A stretch of DNA of 64,000 nt from Atopobiaceae bacterium (GCA_017533825.1 JAFWIE010000044.1:1-64000); one strand, 5' to 3'. Positions 1 through 8,417 are shown, numbered from the stretch's first letter. Numbers and translations are program-made. The notes: generated by a model from the letters alone, not told the origin.

Positions 1-398
1 CTAAACTGGTCATGGCGGTCGTTCCCTTCGTCGAACCCTGCGTTGTGGAAGATGCAAGATTCTAGAGGACGACCGCCTCCCTTTCCATGTGGAACTGGCT
101 GGCTAACGCCCTAACCTACAGGTTTTGGGATTGACCCATAATATCTAGGTGTTGGATGGTCTACAAAGGACGGACGAGTAAACAAGGGATCTGCGATGCA
201 TTTCATTGACCCCTTGTCCATCTTGTCACGCAACTGACGATGGTTTAGACATACCGAAGGCAAACTGACGCGCTCTATTAGATTGTTTAAGCACCTGTTT
301 TGCGATTAGACCGAAAGGCTTACGGTTTGCGTAATCATCGTTTTTACCAGGTGCAGGGCTCTCCCACTGAGGGGGGCGTAGGAATGCGACAACGGAAA
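1..398. other. Intergenic stretch, no gene recognised
   Basis: No open frame with a plausible start and ribosome site is seen here. A 9-bp inverted pair (ggcggtcgt at 14-22, acgaccgcc at 69-77) could form a long-loop hairpin, but it has no T-run and is weak. The stretch is the downstream side of the minus-strand gene at 399-821. Confidence 0.5.
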
Positions 399-821
399 CT
401 ATAGATGTGTACTATCGCAGCCGAAACACGTCATGAGCAAATCAAGATCGACGTCGTCGCGCGGCATGAACTCTACGGATATGCCCTCTAGCATTTCGCC
501 GATTGTACGAACCCGTCCATCATCGCAGAGATAGGCTGTGTTGAGCGGCGGCATCCTCCAGCCACAAATGCGGCTGCTTTCGGATCGAACTTGGGCAACC
601 CATGCAAGCATATCAGTGATGGTATCAAGGTCACATCCCTTCGGCAGTGTAACGTCACCCCGGCCGACGTGCCCCTTGTCATCGGCTACCCACATCGCTC
701 GTAAACAATCGAGCGAGATTCTCACAGGTATTGTGAGCTTACCGCTCTCGTTCATATGTTTGCGGAGCAGGTCGAATGCCTGCGGGGTGAACAAGATTGC
801 CGGTGTTTTGTCCATCTTCAT
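399..821 (-). CDS. Hypothetical protein, 140 aa
   Basis: I do not recognise this protein. It starts MKMDKTPAILFTPQAF and has no signal peptide or membrane segment. Composition is mixed, with several Cys and Met residues, and a short acidic stretch (residues about 122-129) precedes the C-terminus. The start is supported by an AGGAG ribosome site about 7 bases upstream. It is divergent from the small Xre-type gene at 976 across a 154-bp gap that carries a repeated 12-mer, so the two may share a control region. It lies in an accessory stretch next to a defence-type nuclease. Function unknown; that it is a real gene is an inference from the ribosome site and the intact frame. Confidence 0.6.
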   Translation of the reverse strand: MKMDKTPAILFTPQAFDLLRKHMNESGKLTIPVRISLDCLRAMWVADDKGHVGRGDVTLPKGCDLDTITDMLAWVAQVRSESSRICGWRMPPLNTAYLCDDGRVRTIGEMLEGISVEFMPRDDVDLDLLMTCFGCDSTHL

Positions 822-901
822 TGCGTGCTCCTCTCTGTCGCGGTTGGATGGTTGCCGACTAGTGGGTATACAGTAGCATCGTTGCGAAGAGACAACAACA
901 T

Positions 902-945
902 CTGATAAAGCCTACACAACACGAGCACAACAACTGATAAAGCCT
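902..945. repeat. Direct repeat ctgataaagcct, two copies
   Basis: The 12-mer ctgataaagcct occurs at 902-913 and 934-945, 32 bases apart start to start (three helical turns). It lies just upstream of the Xre-type gene and of a TATAAT at 951-956. The spacing and position suggest an operator for the neighbouring regulator; this is inference. Confidence 0.45.
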
Positions 946-975
946 TCGGTTATAATCCAAGAGGAGGTGATTAGC

Positions 976-1194
976 ATGAAGGCAAAGGACGCTGTGTCCG
1001 AGGTGGTAGCACTTTCAGGAAAGAGCGCAATTACGGTGTCCCGCGAGATGGGACGCGCAGACACATTCATATCGATGACAATTTCGAGGAAGTCAGTGCC
1101 TAAACTCGACACGTTCGCGGAGCTGGCGGCCGTATGCGGTTACGAGCTAGTACTCATGGGAAACGGCGAGCAAATCACAATCGAGTATCAGTAG
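976..1194 (+). CDS. Small Xre-type helix-turn-helix regulator, 72 aa
   Basis: A single small helix-turn-helix domain fills the protein: the segment SGKSAITVSREMGRADTFIS reads as helices 2 and 3 of a Cro/CI fold, and TFAELAAVCGYELVLMGN is typical of the last helices in phage-type Xre proteins. The ATG at 976 is chosen over the in-frame GTG at 967 because AGGAGG (962-967) lies 8 bases before the ATG and overlaps the GTG. It probably represses its own promoter and perhaps the divergent 399-821 gene through the 12-bp direct repeat upstream. It could be the antitoxin half of a pair or a stand-alone regulator; no toxin is recognised beside it. Confidence 0.7.
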   Translation: MKAKDAVSEVVALSGKSAITVSREMGRADTFISMTISRKSVPKLDTFAELAAVCGYELVLMGNGEQITIEYQ

Positions 1195-1351
1195 GACATG
1201 CAAAAGCAACTGTATGCGCGTTGCATCCTACGCATATCTCAATCAAGGCTCGACTTACCGATTAGTATGTAAGCATACGCAAGGACGTCGCCTAAGGTGC
1301 ATTATCATTCTTTGACAGACCTAGCGCTGCAAGACACTTGGAGGTTGAGCC

Positions 1352-3106
1352 ATGCCGACGAATGCGACCATTTCTGTGAACAAGGAGACGGTCCGCCTTT
1401 ATTTGGAAAGCGGCAAAACCAATCCGTTTCTCATACCAGAATATCAACGTCCCTACGCATGGGGCGAGGACGAGGCTTCCAAACTCTTCGAGGACCTGCA
1501 CGACTTCGCAAGAAGTGAGGTCGAACGGGAAAAGCAGGGGGTCAAGAAGGAGGGAACATATTTCCTCGGGTCGATAGTCTCCTTCCTCAACGAGAACGAC
1601 GAGCGCGAGGTAATCGACGGACAACAACGTCTCACATCGCTGATGCTGTTATTGCGTGCCATATACACGAAGTTGGAGCGCACCGATCCCATGACTGAGC
1701 AGGCAGAAAACTTCATTCGCCAGATTCAACCTTGCCTGTGGATAAAGGACAAGTACACCGGCAAGGTCGACACGACGAAAATGCTTATCCGCTCTAACGC
1801 GATGGACGACAACTTCAATGCGAGACTACAGCTGATACTGGACACTGGGGAAACCGACGAAGAATGGACTGACAACTACTCAGAGAACTACCGCCTCTTC
1901 CAACGCCTGTTCGACAAGCTTTCGGCTGACAACGCGTTCTTCGTGTATGCGTTCATCCACAACTTGCTCAACAACGCCATCGTCCTTCCAATTCAGGCGG
2001 ACACTCAGGATACGGCCCTCACCATCTTCTCCACGCTCAACGACAGGGGGTTGCCTCTTTCCGACGCCGACATCTTTAAGGCAAAGATGTACGACAGCCT
2101 ACAAGGCGACGAGAGGGATGATCTCATGCGGTCGTGGCGCGAGCTTGAGGCACGCTCCCTCGACGTCGACGAAACAATGCAACACCTCTTCTATGTTTAT
2201 ATGTTCTACGATAGGGCAGTGAAGGGTGACGACAAAACGACCACCCCCGGTGCGCGCAAGTACTTCTCTCAAGACAAGTTCTCGAGCCTCAAGCAGCCCG
2301 GAGTTCTCGATAAGTTGGCCGACATCCTTGACCTGCTTACCATCGCGAAGGTTCGCAAACCAGTTTCTGGCATCCCATGGTCGGAGGACGTGACCATACT
2401 GCAGGCGCTGGACATGCTCGCATGCTATCCGAACGATTGGTGGCAGTATGCCGTCTCGACGTACTACCTCCTCCACAAGGACGACGATTCGTTTGACGAG
2501 GCATTCCCCGCGTTCCTCAACAAACTGTTCGCTGAGCTGCTGAGGGTATACGTCCTCTTTCCGACAGTCAACAGCATCAAGGGCGGAATCATGAAGCTCA
2601 ACGTAGCATCAGTGGAATCTGCGGTTCCTCGGTTTGACTTCAGGCAGGCCGACGTGAATGATCCCCAGTGGCGAGAAGGAGTAGTTCACCCGCGTAACCG
2701 CTACACTCGAAGGATGGTCATCGCCGCAACAAGCTATACGGAGCCGTCACAAGACGGTCTGCTCCCCGAGGGTTGGGAGGTGGAGCACGTTTTTCCGCAG
2801 CACTGGAGCGCGAACTACGACTGCGAGGGCCATACGAGCGAGAAGCTTGCCGAGATTGTCGAGGAGATAGGAAACCTTATTGCGCTGGAGAAACCCCTTA
2901 ACATCGGCGCGAGTGACGGCTATTACGACAAGAAGCGGGTAGAGTATGCGAAGTCTTCGATAGGTGTTGCTCGAACGATGGCAAAGAGACTCGGTTGGCA
3001 TGTTGACGACATCCACGAGCGCAACGTCAGGGTTGTAGATCAACTGAGAGACGCATTCGAGATTTGGTCTGATACATACAACTCGCTAATGGAGATAGGC
3101 GCGTAG
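1352..3106 (+). CDS. DUF262/DUF1524 (GmrSD-like) nuclease
   Basis: This 584-aa protein carries both halves of the GmrSD/DUF262 architecture. The N-terminal ParB-like DUF262 domain shows IPEYQRPYAW (residues about 29-38) and VIDGQQRLTSL (about 88-98), the motif that hydrolyses NTP in this family. The C-terminal DUF1524 domain shows the HNH-type signature EVEHVFPQHW near residue 475, followed by a conserved EIGNL segment. Known family members cut modified or foreign DNA as type IV restriction or anti-phage enzymes; that role is inferred here. GGAGG at 1340-1344 supports the start. It is a single-gene unit ended by a strong terminator at 3131-3163 and sits in accessory DNA beside a collapsed prophage. 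Confidence 0.85.
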   Translation: MPTNATISVNKETVRLYLESGKTNPFLIPEYQRPYAWGEDEASKLFEDLHDFARSEVEREKQGVKKEGTYFLGSIVSFLNENDEREVIDGQQRLTSLMLLLRAIYTKLERTDPMTEQAENFIRQIQPCLWIKDKYTGKVDTTKMLIRSNAMDDNFNARLQLILDTGETDEEWTDNYSENYRLFQRLFDKLSADNAFFVYAFIHNLLNNAIVLPIQADTQDTALTIFSTLNDRGLPLSDADIFKAKMYDSLQGDERDDLMRSWRELEARSLDVDETMQHLFYVYMFYDRAVKGDDKTTTPGARKYFSQDKFSSLKQPGVLDKLADILDLLTIAKVRKPVSGIPWSEDVTILQALDMLACYPNDWWQYAVSTYYLLHKDDDSFDEAFPAFLNKLFAELLRVYVLFPTVNSIKGGIMKLNVASVESAVPRFDFRQADVNDPQWREGVVHPRNRYTRRMVIAATSYTEPSQDGLLPEGWEVEHVFPQHWSANYDCEGHTSEKLAEIVEEIGNLIALEKPLNIGASDGYYDKKRVEYAKSSIGVARTMAKRLGWHVDDIHERNVRVVDQLRDAFEIWSDTYNSLMEIGA

Positions 3107-3130
3107 GCAAAGCGCACCAAAACGCAAAAA

Positions 3131-3163
3131 ATCGCCCTCTCCATGCATTGAGGAGAGGGCGAT
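3131..3163. terminator. Bidirectional hairpin terminator
   Basis: A perfect 12-bp stem (atcgccctctcc at 3131-3142, ggagagggcgat at 3152-3163) with a 9-base loop. A run of six A at 3126-3131 gives a T-run on the minus strand. It ends the nuclease gene on the plus strand and faces the phage gene tail on the minus strand. Confidence 0.8.
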
Positions 3164-3220
3164 TCGCTGTCTTCTGAAGGCTTTGGTCTGATCCCACCCC
3201 TGCGCCGCGCTCTCTGCCAG

Positions 3221-3477
3221 CTACCTCGCAGTCGCGACGACGTCTGGGTAGTCCTCTATCGCACGGATCTGTGCCGCGTAGGTGGACCAGCCGCCCGCCA
3301 CCTTATAGTCATCGACGAGAGAGGATGGCACGTACACGTAGCCCGTCCCTTGCGCGATGGGGACGTCGCTGTTGAGGCTGCCACTGAGCCTGCAAAGCGT
3401 CTCGCCCGGCAGCACCAGCGTGTCCATTGGCGTTCCCTTGCCGATTGAGTTGCCGTTGATCTGCGTGCACGACGGGA
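3221..3477 (-). pseudogene. Truncated tail of phage leucine-rich-repeat protein
   Basis: Only the last 80-odd residues remain. They read from LPSCTQING through GTGYVYVPSSLVDDYK and WSTYAAQIRAIEDYP to a normal stop. The ending (YVP, then DxYK, then WSTYA and an acidic I-E-DYP) is the usual tail of BspA-like leucine-rich-repeat proteins found among prophage tail-region genes. The upstream part is missing because the recombinase element starts at 3478; the frame runs on into the 88-bp end repeat by chance. No start codon or promoter remains. The other side of the element carries an unrelated gene (an integrase), so this is not a simple insertion. Confidence 0.7.
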
Positions 3478-3565
3478 GAAATGCCGCCCTTTCGGAAATC
3501 CCGACCTTCGCGTAGGGTCGCTGGCAGAGGTCCTGCGGGCGCACGGAAGGTCGGGATTTCGCATA
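3478..3565 (+). repeat. Left 88-bp inverted end repeat of RIT element
   Basis: This is an exact reverse complement of 6796-6883. Each copy contains a smaller inverted pair: gaaatcccgaccttc at 3495-3509 and gaaggtcgggatttc at 3546-3560, 36 bases apart. The 15-bp arms are probable recombinase-binding sites. The first recombinase gene begins 43 bases inside the repeat. Confidence 0.9.
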
Positions 3566-3608
3566 GCGTTGACCTCGTGGTGTTGGCGAATACCAAGGAG
3601 GTCGATAC

Positions 3609-4823
3609 ATGGATACCACAAGAGTCGAGTCCTCGCTGCCGAGGCTCGAGGAGCACATGCTCTACAGCGGATACTCCAAGACGTACGCGAGGAGGGTTGG
3701 CGAGTGCCTCAGGAGGATGCTTCCCCTCATGCCCTCGTGGGAGAGCTGGGACGATGCGTTCGCCTGGGCGGACGGAATTCGAGGTCCGCAGGCCCGCGCG
3801 CACCTGAGGGTGTACGTAGAGATACTGCGCCAGTACGACGAGGAGGGCATCCTGCCCAGGACGACCGGTGCCCGCAGGCATGCCAGGACGAACGCATACG
3901 ACCTGCTCGGAGGCGGGTTCCGCGCCGTGTGCGACAGTTACGCGTCGAGCGGGGCGGCGGCGGCCAAGAAGCCCACGACGGTGCGGAACGAGGTGCTCAA
4001 CGCCGCCAGCTTCTTCCGCAAGCTGGAGGCCGCCGGCTGCAAGGGCCCGGACGACGTGGAGGAGGTCGACGTGCTCGGGGTGCTCGTGGGCGACGACGGG
4101 CTTCCAGCCTACAGCCGCAGCCACGTGCAGCGGGTGCGCGCCGTGCTCGAGGGCGCAGGCCAGCTGCGCCTCCTGTCGCTCGTACCCCAGCCTAGGGCCT
4201 GGCGAAAGGTGGGGGACGCATTGAGCGGCGAGGAGCGGGCGAGGGTGGTCGCCGCGCTCGAGGACCCGGGGTCCGGCCTGTCCGCGCGCGACCGGGCGAT
4301 GGGGACGCTCATGCTCTTTGCCGGCATGCGTGCGTGCGACGTCGCGGCGCTACGTCTCGACTCGGTCGACTGGGAGCTCGACCGGATCTCCTTCGCGCAG
4401 GCGAAGACCGGCTCGGAGGTGGTGCTGCCGCTCACCGCGGCCGTCGGCAACGCGATCTACGACTACGTGACCGGCGAGCGCGGCCCGAGCGACAGCCCGT
4501 TCGTGTTCCTCTCGCACGAGTGGCCGTACGGCAGGCTCAAGGCGGGCAGCGTCTACAACGCGGCCCGCCGCATATACGACGCCGCCAAGGTCAGGTGTGG
4601 CGGGGGCGACGGGCGCGGCACCCACCTCCTGCGCAGGACGGCGGCGAGCGCGATGCTGTTCGGCGGCGCGTCCCGCGAGGTCGTCGCCTCCACCCTCGGG
4701 CATGCGTCCCGTGCGTCGACGGAGACCTACCTGGTCGCCGACGCCGAGGCGTTGCGCACGTGCGCGCTCGACGTGTCGCGCTTCCCGCTGCGGGAGGGGG
4801 CGCTCGACGATGAGGGGATTTAG
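3609..4823 (+). CDS. RIT tyrosine recombinase, first gene (RitA-type)
   Basis: A 404-aa tyrosine recombinase. The N-terminal half (to about residue 200) is the helical DNA-binding part. The catalytic half shows LMLFAGMRACDVAALRL (first Arg), HLLRRTAASAML (His-x-x-Arg), TLGHAS (second His region) and TETYL with the nucleophilic Tyr, so all catalytic positions are present. A strong AAGGAGG (3594-3600) precedes the ATG by about 8 bases. It overlaps the next recombinase by 14 bases. In RIT elements the three recombinases are thought to act together in transposition; this member appears intact. Confidence 0.9.
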   Translation: MDTTRVESSLPRLEEHMLYSGYSKTYARRVGECLRRMLPLMPSWESWDDAFAWADGIRGPQARAHLRVYVEILRQYDEEGILPRTTGARRHARTNAYDLLGGGFRAVCDSYASSGAAAAKKPTTVRNEVLNAASFFRKLEAAGCKGPDDVEEVDVLGVLVGDDGLPAYSRSHVQRVRAVLEGAGQLRLLSLVPQPRAWRKVGDALSGEERARVVAALEDPGSGLSARDRAMGTLMLFAGMRACDVAALRLDSVDWELDRISFAQAKTGSEVVLPLTAAVGNAIYDYVTGERGPSDSPFVFLSHEWPYGRLKAGSVYNAARRIYDAAKVRCGGGDGRGTHLLRRTAASAMLFGGASREVVASTLGHASRASTETYLVADAEALRTCALDVSRFPLREGALDDEGI

Positions 4824-5769
4824 CTCGGGCGTCGCCGACCAGATATCGGCCTTCGTCCGCCACCGCGAGGCGGCGGGCGCCATATGCGACTCCTACCGCG
4901 AGTACCTGCACCTCTTCGACGCGCACTGCGCCGAGCGATTCCCGGGCGAGCGCGCCGTGACCCAGGAGATGGTCGACACCTGGTGCGCCAGGAGGCCCGC
5001 CGAGCTCGCCAAGTCGTGCAGGTCGCGGTGCTACGCCGTGGTGTCGCTCGTTCGCTTCCTTCGTCAGCGCGGGCTCACCGACGCACGCGACCCCGAGCTG
5101 CCGAGGGAGCGGGAGCCGCCCGCGCCGCCGCATGCGTTCACCGACGACGAGCTCGCGGCCTTCCTCGCCGCATGCGACTCGTGGCGTCCCACGTGCAACA
5201 TGCCGCGCACGCGGGCCCTCCGCACCAAGTGGACGCTGCCGGTCCTCTACCGCCTGCTCTGGAGCTCGGGCATCCGAACCACCGAGGCGAGGCTGCTGCG
5301 AAGGGGCAACGTCGACCTTGCCGGCGGCGTGCTGAGCATCGTCGAGGGCAAGGGTCGCAACGAGCGGCTCGTGGCACTGCACCCGTCCATGGCCGCGATC
5401 ATGCGCGAGTACGACGCGCGCATCGACGGCCTCATGCCCGGGAGGGCGTACTTCTTCCCCAACGGGCATGACACGCCGCTCGCGAGGGACTGGGTGGCGA
5501 AGTACTTCCGCACCCTCTGGGCGCGGGTCTCCGACGAGCGCGCCACGCCGTACATGCTCCGCCACGCATATGCGATAGAGAACATCAACGCGCTGGTGGG
5601 AAGAGGTGTCGACGGGCTGGACGGCCTGGAGCTGCTCAGCAGGAGCATGGGGCACACGTCCGTCGACGTCACGGCCCAGGGGTACTACTCCCTCGTGCCC
5701 TCGCTCGCGGGGCTGATGCAGCGGGTGTCGGGCCCGGGCTTCGACGACGTGGTGCCGGAGGTGCTGTGA
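4810..5769 (+). CDS. RIT tyrosine recombinase, second gene (RitB-type)
   Basis: A 319-aa tyrosine recombinase. Visible catalytic pieces are LLWSSGIRTTEARLL (Arg I), KGRNERLVALH (the Lys beta-hairpin), YMLRHAYAI (in place of His-x-x-Arg) and SMGHTSVDVTAQGYYSL (His and Tyr). The first His of the usual H-x-L-R box reads Y-M-L-R-H, a common variation. The ATG at 4810 lies inside the end of the first recombinase gene, so translation is coupled. I chose it because it gives the normal N-terminal length. The gene ends TGA sharing its A with the ATG of the third gene. It appears intact. Confidence 0.88.
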   Translation: MRGFSSGVADQISAFVRHREAAGAICDSYREYLHLFDAHCAERFPGERAVTQEMVDTWCARRPAELAKSCRSRCYAVVSLVRFLRQRGLTDARDPELPREREPPAPPHAFTDDELAAFLAACDSWRPTCNMPRTRALRTKWTLPVLYRLLWSSGIRTTEARLLRRGNVDLAGGVLSIVEGKGRNERLVALHPSMAAIMREYDARIDGLMPGRAYFFPNGHDTPLARDWVAKYFRTLWARVSDERATPYMLRHAYAIENINALVGRGVDGLDGLELLSRSMGHTSVDVTAQGYYSLVPSLAGLMQRVSGPGFDDVVPEVL

Positions 5770-6790
5770 TGGCCGGCGGCGGGGGCGCGGCGATCGCGCG
5801 CCACGTCCACGACTTCCTCTGCTACTACGCCCCGGCGCACCTGACGTCCAGCGAGCACACGCTCAGGGGCTACCGCACCGCCCTCTCCCTGTACATGGAG
5901 TGGCTCGAGGGCCTGGGCGTCACGCCGCCGGCGCTGGCGGCCGACGACTTCTCCCAGCCGAGGATCGAGGCCTGGCTCGCGTGGCTCGCCGACGAGCGGG
6001 GCTGCAGCCCCCAGACCTGCAACGTCAGGCTGTCGTCCCTGCGGGTCTTCCTCACATATGTGTCCCGCCACGACGTCTCGCTCGCACACCTCGAGGGCGA
6101 GGCCGCCCGCGTGCCCAAGCGCAAGGCGCCAAGGAGGCACGTCGAGGGCCTGACGCGCGACGCGGTCAGGGCGCTGCTCGCCCAGCCCGACCAGTCGACG
6201 CGCGCCGGCCGGACCTGGCGCTCATGGTGCTCCTCTACGCCACGGGCGCTCGCATAGGGGAGGTGCTCGGCATGCGATGCTCCCAGCTCGACCTCGGCGG
6301 CCCCAGCCCCCACGCGCTGGTGACCGGCAAGGGCAACAAGCAGCGCGTGCTCCACCTGCCGAAGAGGGCCGCGGCGCACATGCGCGCGTACGTGCTCGAA
6401 CACCACGGCGAGCGACCCGACCCGGACTCGTACGTCTTCTTCTCGCGCAACGGGGGCCCGGGCGTGCCGCTCTCGCAGGACGCTGTCGCCAAGATGCTGC
6501 GCAAGCACGCCGCCTCGGCGCGCGCGACGTGCCCGGAGGTGCCGCAGAGGCTCCACGCGCACCGGTTCCGCCACGCACGTGCGTCACACTGGCTGGAGGA
6601 CGGCATGAACGTCGTGCAGGTGTCCTTCCTGCTCGGCCACGCGAGCGTCACGACGACGATGGCCTACCTGGACGTCACGCTCGACAGCAAGGCCACTGCC
6701 ATGGACAGCGTCGGGGCCCCGGCCCAAGAGAAGCGTTGGAAGGGGAAGGGGTCGACGCTCAGGGAGTTCTGCGGTCTCTCGGGCCATTGA
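5769..6790 (+). pseudogene. RIT tyrosine recombinase, third gene (RitC-type), frameshifted
   Basis: The N-terminal part (MAGGGGAAIARHVHDFLCYY through RALLAQPDQSTRAGR) and the C-terminal part (DLALMVLLYATGARIGEVLG through HRFRHARASHWL, LLGHAS and TTTMAYLD) are one recombinase in two frames. The break is at 6211-6212, where the sequence reads ccggccGGacctg. One extra G there would restore R-D-L-A-L-M. All catalytic residues (Arg in TGARIGE, HRFRH, LLGHAS, Tyr in MAYLD) lie after the break. As written, the product would stop at 6257 without an active site. Alternatives are a sequencing error or a programmed shift; neither can be decided here. Confidence 0.8.
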
Positions 6791-6795
6791 CCCCA

Positions 6796-6883
6796 TATGC
6801 GAAATCCCGACCTTCCGTGCGCCCGCAGGACCTCTGCCAGCGACCCTACGCGAAGGTCGGGATTTCCGAAAGGGCGGCATTTC
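6796..6883 (-). repeat. Right 88-bp inverted end repeat of RIT element
   Basis: Perfect reverse complement of 3478-3565. Its internal 15-bp arms lie at 6801-6815 and 6852-6866. Its outer edge cuts the phage integrase gene directly after the codons for HDLR and supplies that gene with ten foreign residues and a stop codon. Confidence 0.9.
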
Positions 6884-8117
6884 GAAGATCATGGAAGGTC
6901 GGGCGGCGTCCTCGCGTGCCCATGTACGCCTGGGAGAATCCGCGCCACGTGCGACCAAGGACTGTGGGGTTTGCGTATGCCCCGTCAAGCGTGCCGACGA
7001 CGAACATGGACGGTTGCACGCGCTTTAGGTCTTCCTTCGTCACGGCGCCTGTCGCTCCGTCCATGGCCTTGAGCTGCGACGCTACGAAGCGTCTGCGTTT
7101 GTCGAACATGGCCTTGATCTTGGGCGTGCCTGGTATGTGGCGAGTGGGGTCCGAGTTGGTCTTCCCGGTGCGCTTGGGTAACTTCTCGTAGCAGGCCGTT
7201 CCTCCCTTGGTGCGACCGATGGCGTTGCGCACGTATATGTTTCCCGTTTCGGAATCCACGTCCTGCCAGCGTAATCCGCAGATCTCTCCTATGCGCATGC
7301 CGGTTCTGAGCGCAATCTCCACCGCGCAGATGAAGGGCGTGGGATCCGACTCGTCGATTTCTCGCTTCAGCTTCATGAGGCTCTTGGCGTCGAGCGGGTT
7401 GGGGCTTGCGGCGTTGGGGGAGGGCATCGCTTTCTTGAAGTCGACGAATGGGTCAGTGCCTATCTGTCTCTTGTGTGCGTCAAAGGCCTGCTTGAGAATC
7501 TTGCACGCCTTTTGGCGCATGGTTGCGCTTAGTCCCTTTTGGTTGCGCATGTAACGATCGAAGCTCTTCAGGGCTTCCGTGTCCAGCTCGCCGATTGTCA
7601 TGTCGGTAAAGTAGCTGGACACGATCTTCGCAGAGTAGTGGTATCCCTCAAGTGTGGACGCCTCGATTCCGTCGTCTTTGCGTTCGGATAGGTACATCTC
7701 CATGAACTCGGGGATGGGCATGGCGGCGATCATCGGGTTGCCGGAAGCCATGGCGGTGTTTGCCTTGGCGAGAGCGGCTGCGTACTCGGACTCCGCATTT
7801 GCGACAAGCTGGTTGCGCCACTGCCTGAAGGCAGCCTCCGCCTCGCGTACGCCACGATGACGACCTTTTCCGTACGGGGAGCAGTCGATGTCCCCGAAGG
7901 TCTTCGATAGGTTGCGCCATTTGGTCTGGAGCTTGGGCGAGCCGTTCTCCTCACGTATGATTCTTCCCTGGTCGTCTCGGACCTCGGTCACTGTTCCTTC
8001 TTTGATGGTCGCCACCCACTTCGGCGCCGATTCATACCTCTTGCCGTCCTTGCTGCGCTGCTTTTTTGTGCAAGCGGTGACTTTGCCTTCGGAGTACTTC
8101 TTAGGATAGATGTTCAT
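6884..8117 (-). pseudogene. Phage-type integrase, C-terminus lost at RIT junction
   Basis: A prophage tyrosine integrase with an N-terminal arm-binding segment (MNIYPKKYSEGKVTACTKKQ), a SAM-like core-binding domain (about residues 135-235) and the start of the catalytic domain (IALRTGMRIGEICGLRWQDVD, first Arg near residue 283). The natural sequence stops at FHDLR, the middle of the His-x-x-Arg box. It then runs into the RIT repeat, which adds NAALSEIPTFA and a stop at 6846. The last His and Tyr are missing, so the enzyme should be dead. It points away from the tRNA-like att remnant at 8331, the usual place for an integrase. Confidence 0.88.
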
Positions 8118-8330
8118 GCTGCAAACCCCTTCGCATCAAAAGTCGAATATGTGGTAGCCGACAAGGGAGCGACCCTGTAGCCGACAAATAGCCGACATTT
8201 TGTCCGGACAAAGGCTATTTGCTGTTGAGGTTAGTTATAGCTGGGTATTGGTGCGTTTGCAACGTTTGCGCAGGTAGATGCGTTGCATCTATTGGTCTCT
8301 ATATGCAGCTATTTGCATTCTCCATAACTC

Positions 8331-8375
8331 TGGGGGTCAAGGGGTCGCTGGTTCGAATCCAGTCCACCCGACCAG
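8331..8375 (+). repeat. Attachment-site remnant: tRNA 3' end (copy 1)
   Basis: The sequence tgggggtcaaggggtcgctg runs into a T-arm (gctgg, ttcgaat loop, ccagt), an acceptor strand ccacccg, a discriminator A and an encoded CCA. No matching 5' strand (cgggtgg) or anticodon arm lies upstream, so this is the 3' part of a tRNA gene carried as an att site. A near copy is at 10610-10656. It lies beside the integrase gene, as expected for attR or attL. The remaining DNA of 8118-8330 shows no gene. Confidence 0.7.
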
Positions 8376-8383
8376 AATTTTCG

Positions 8384-8417
8384 CAGGTCAGAGGCTTAAA
8401 GCGTCTGGCCTGTTTTT
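8384..8417 (+). terminator. Terminator after att copy 1
   Basis: Stem caggtcagaggc (8384-8395) pairs with gcgtctggcctg (8401-8412) with one mismatch, loop ttaaa, followed by TTTTT. It is the terminator of the original tRNA locus; a related one follows copy 2. Confidence 0.7.

Larger units (their letters stand above)
3478..6883. mobile_element. RIT-type element (three tyrosine recombinases, 88-bp inverted ends)
   Basis: The 3,406-bp segment is bounded by perfect 88-bp inverted repeats (3478-3565 and 6796-6883). It contains three different tyrosine recombinase genes in one direction, with start and stop codons overlapping (14 bases at 4810-4823, one base at 5769). Three overlapping recombinases between inverted ends are the defining layout of RIT (recombinase-in-trio) elements. 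No obvious target duplication is seen: the outer flanks are ...gacggga on the left and gaagatc... on the right. GC content is visibly higher than in the flanks. The third gene carries a frameshift, so this copy may be inactive. Confidence 0.85.

Noticed and set aside
3224..3477. Left flank as the missing C-terminus of the integrase
   Set aside because: It lacks the His and Tyr motifs and instead shows the ending of a leucine-rich-repeat protein.
4350..5655. Long minus-strand frames opposite the recombinases
   Set aside because: They are high-GC shadows with Arg/Ala/Pro-rich products, no ribosome sites, and lie fully opposite clear recombinase genes.
5766..6790. Two separate recombinase genes in place of one
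   Set aside because: The two frames join at 6211 into one standard recombinase, and one base restores it; neither half is a full enzyme.
8331..8375. A complete tRNA gene
   Set aside because: Only the T-arm and the 3' acceptor strand are present; no 5' strand or anticodon arm precedes it.
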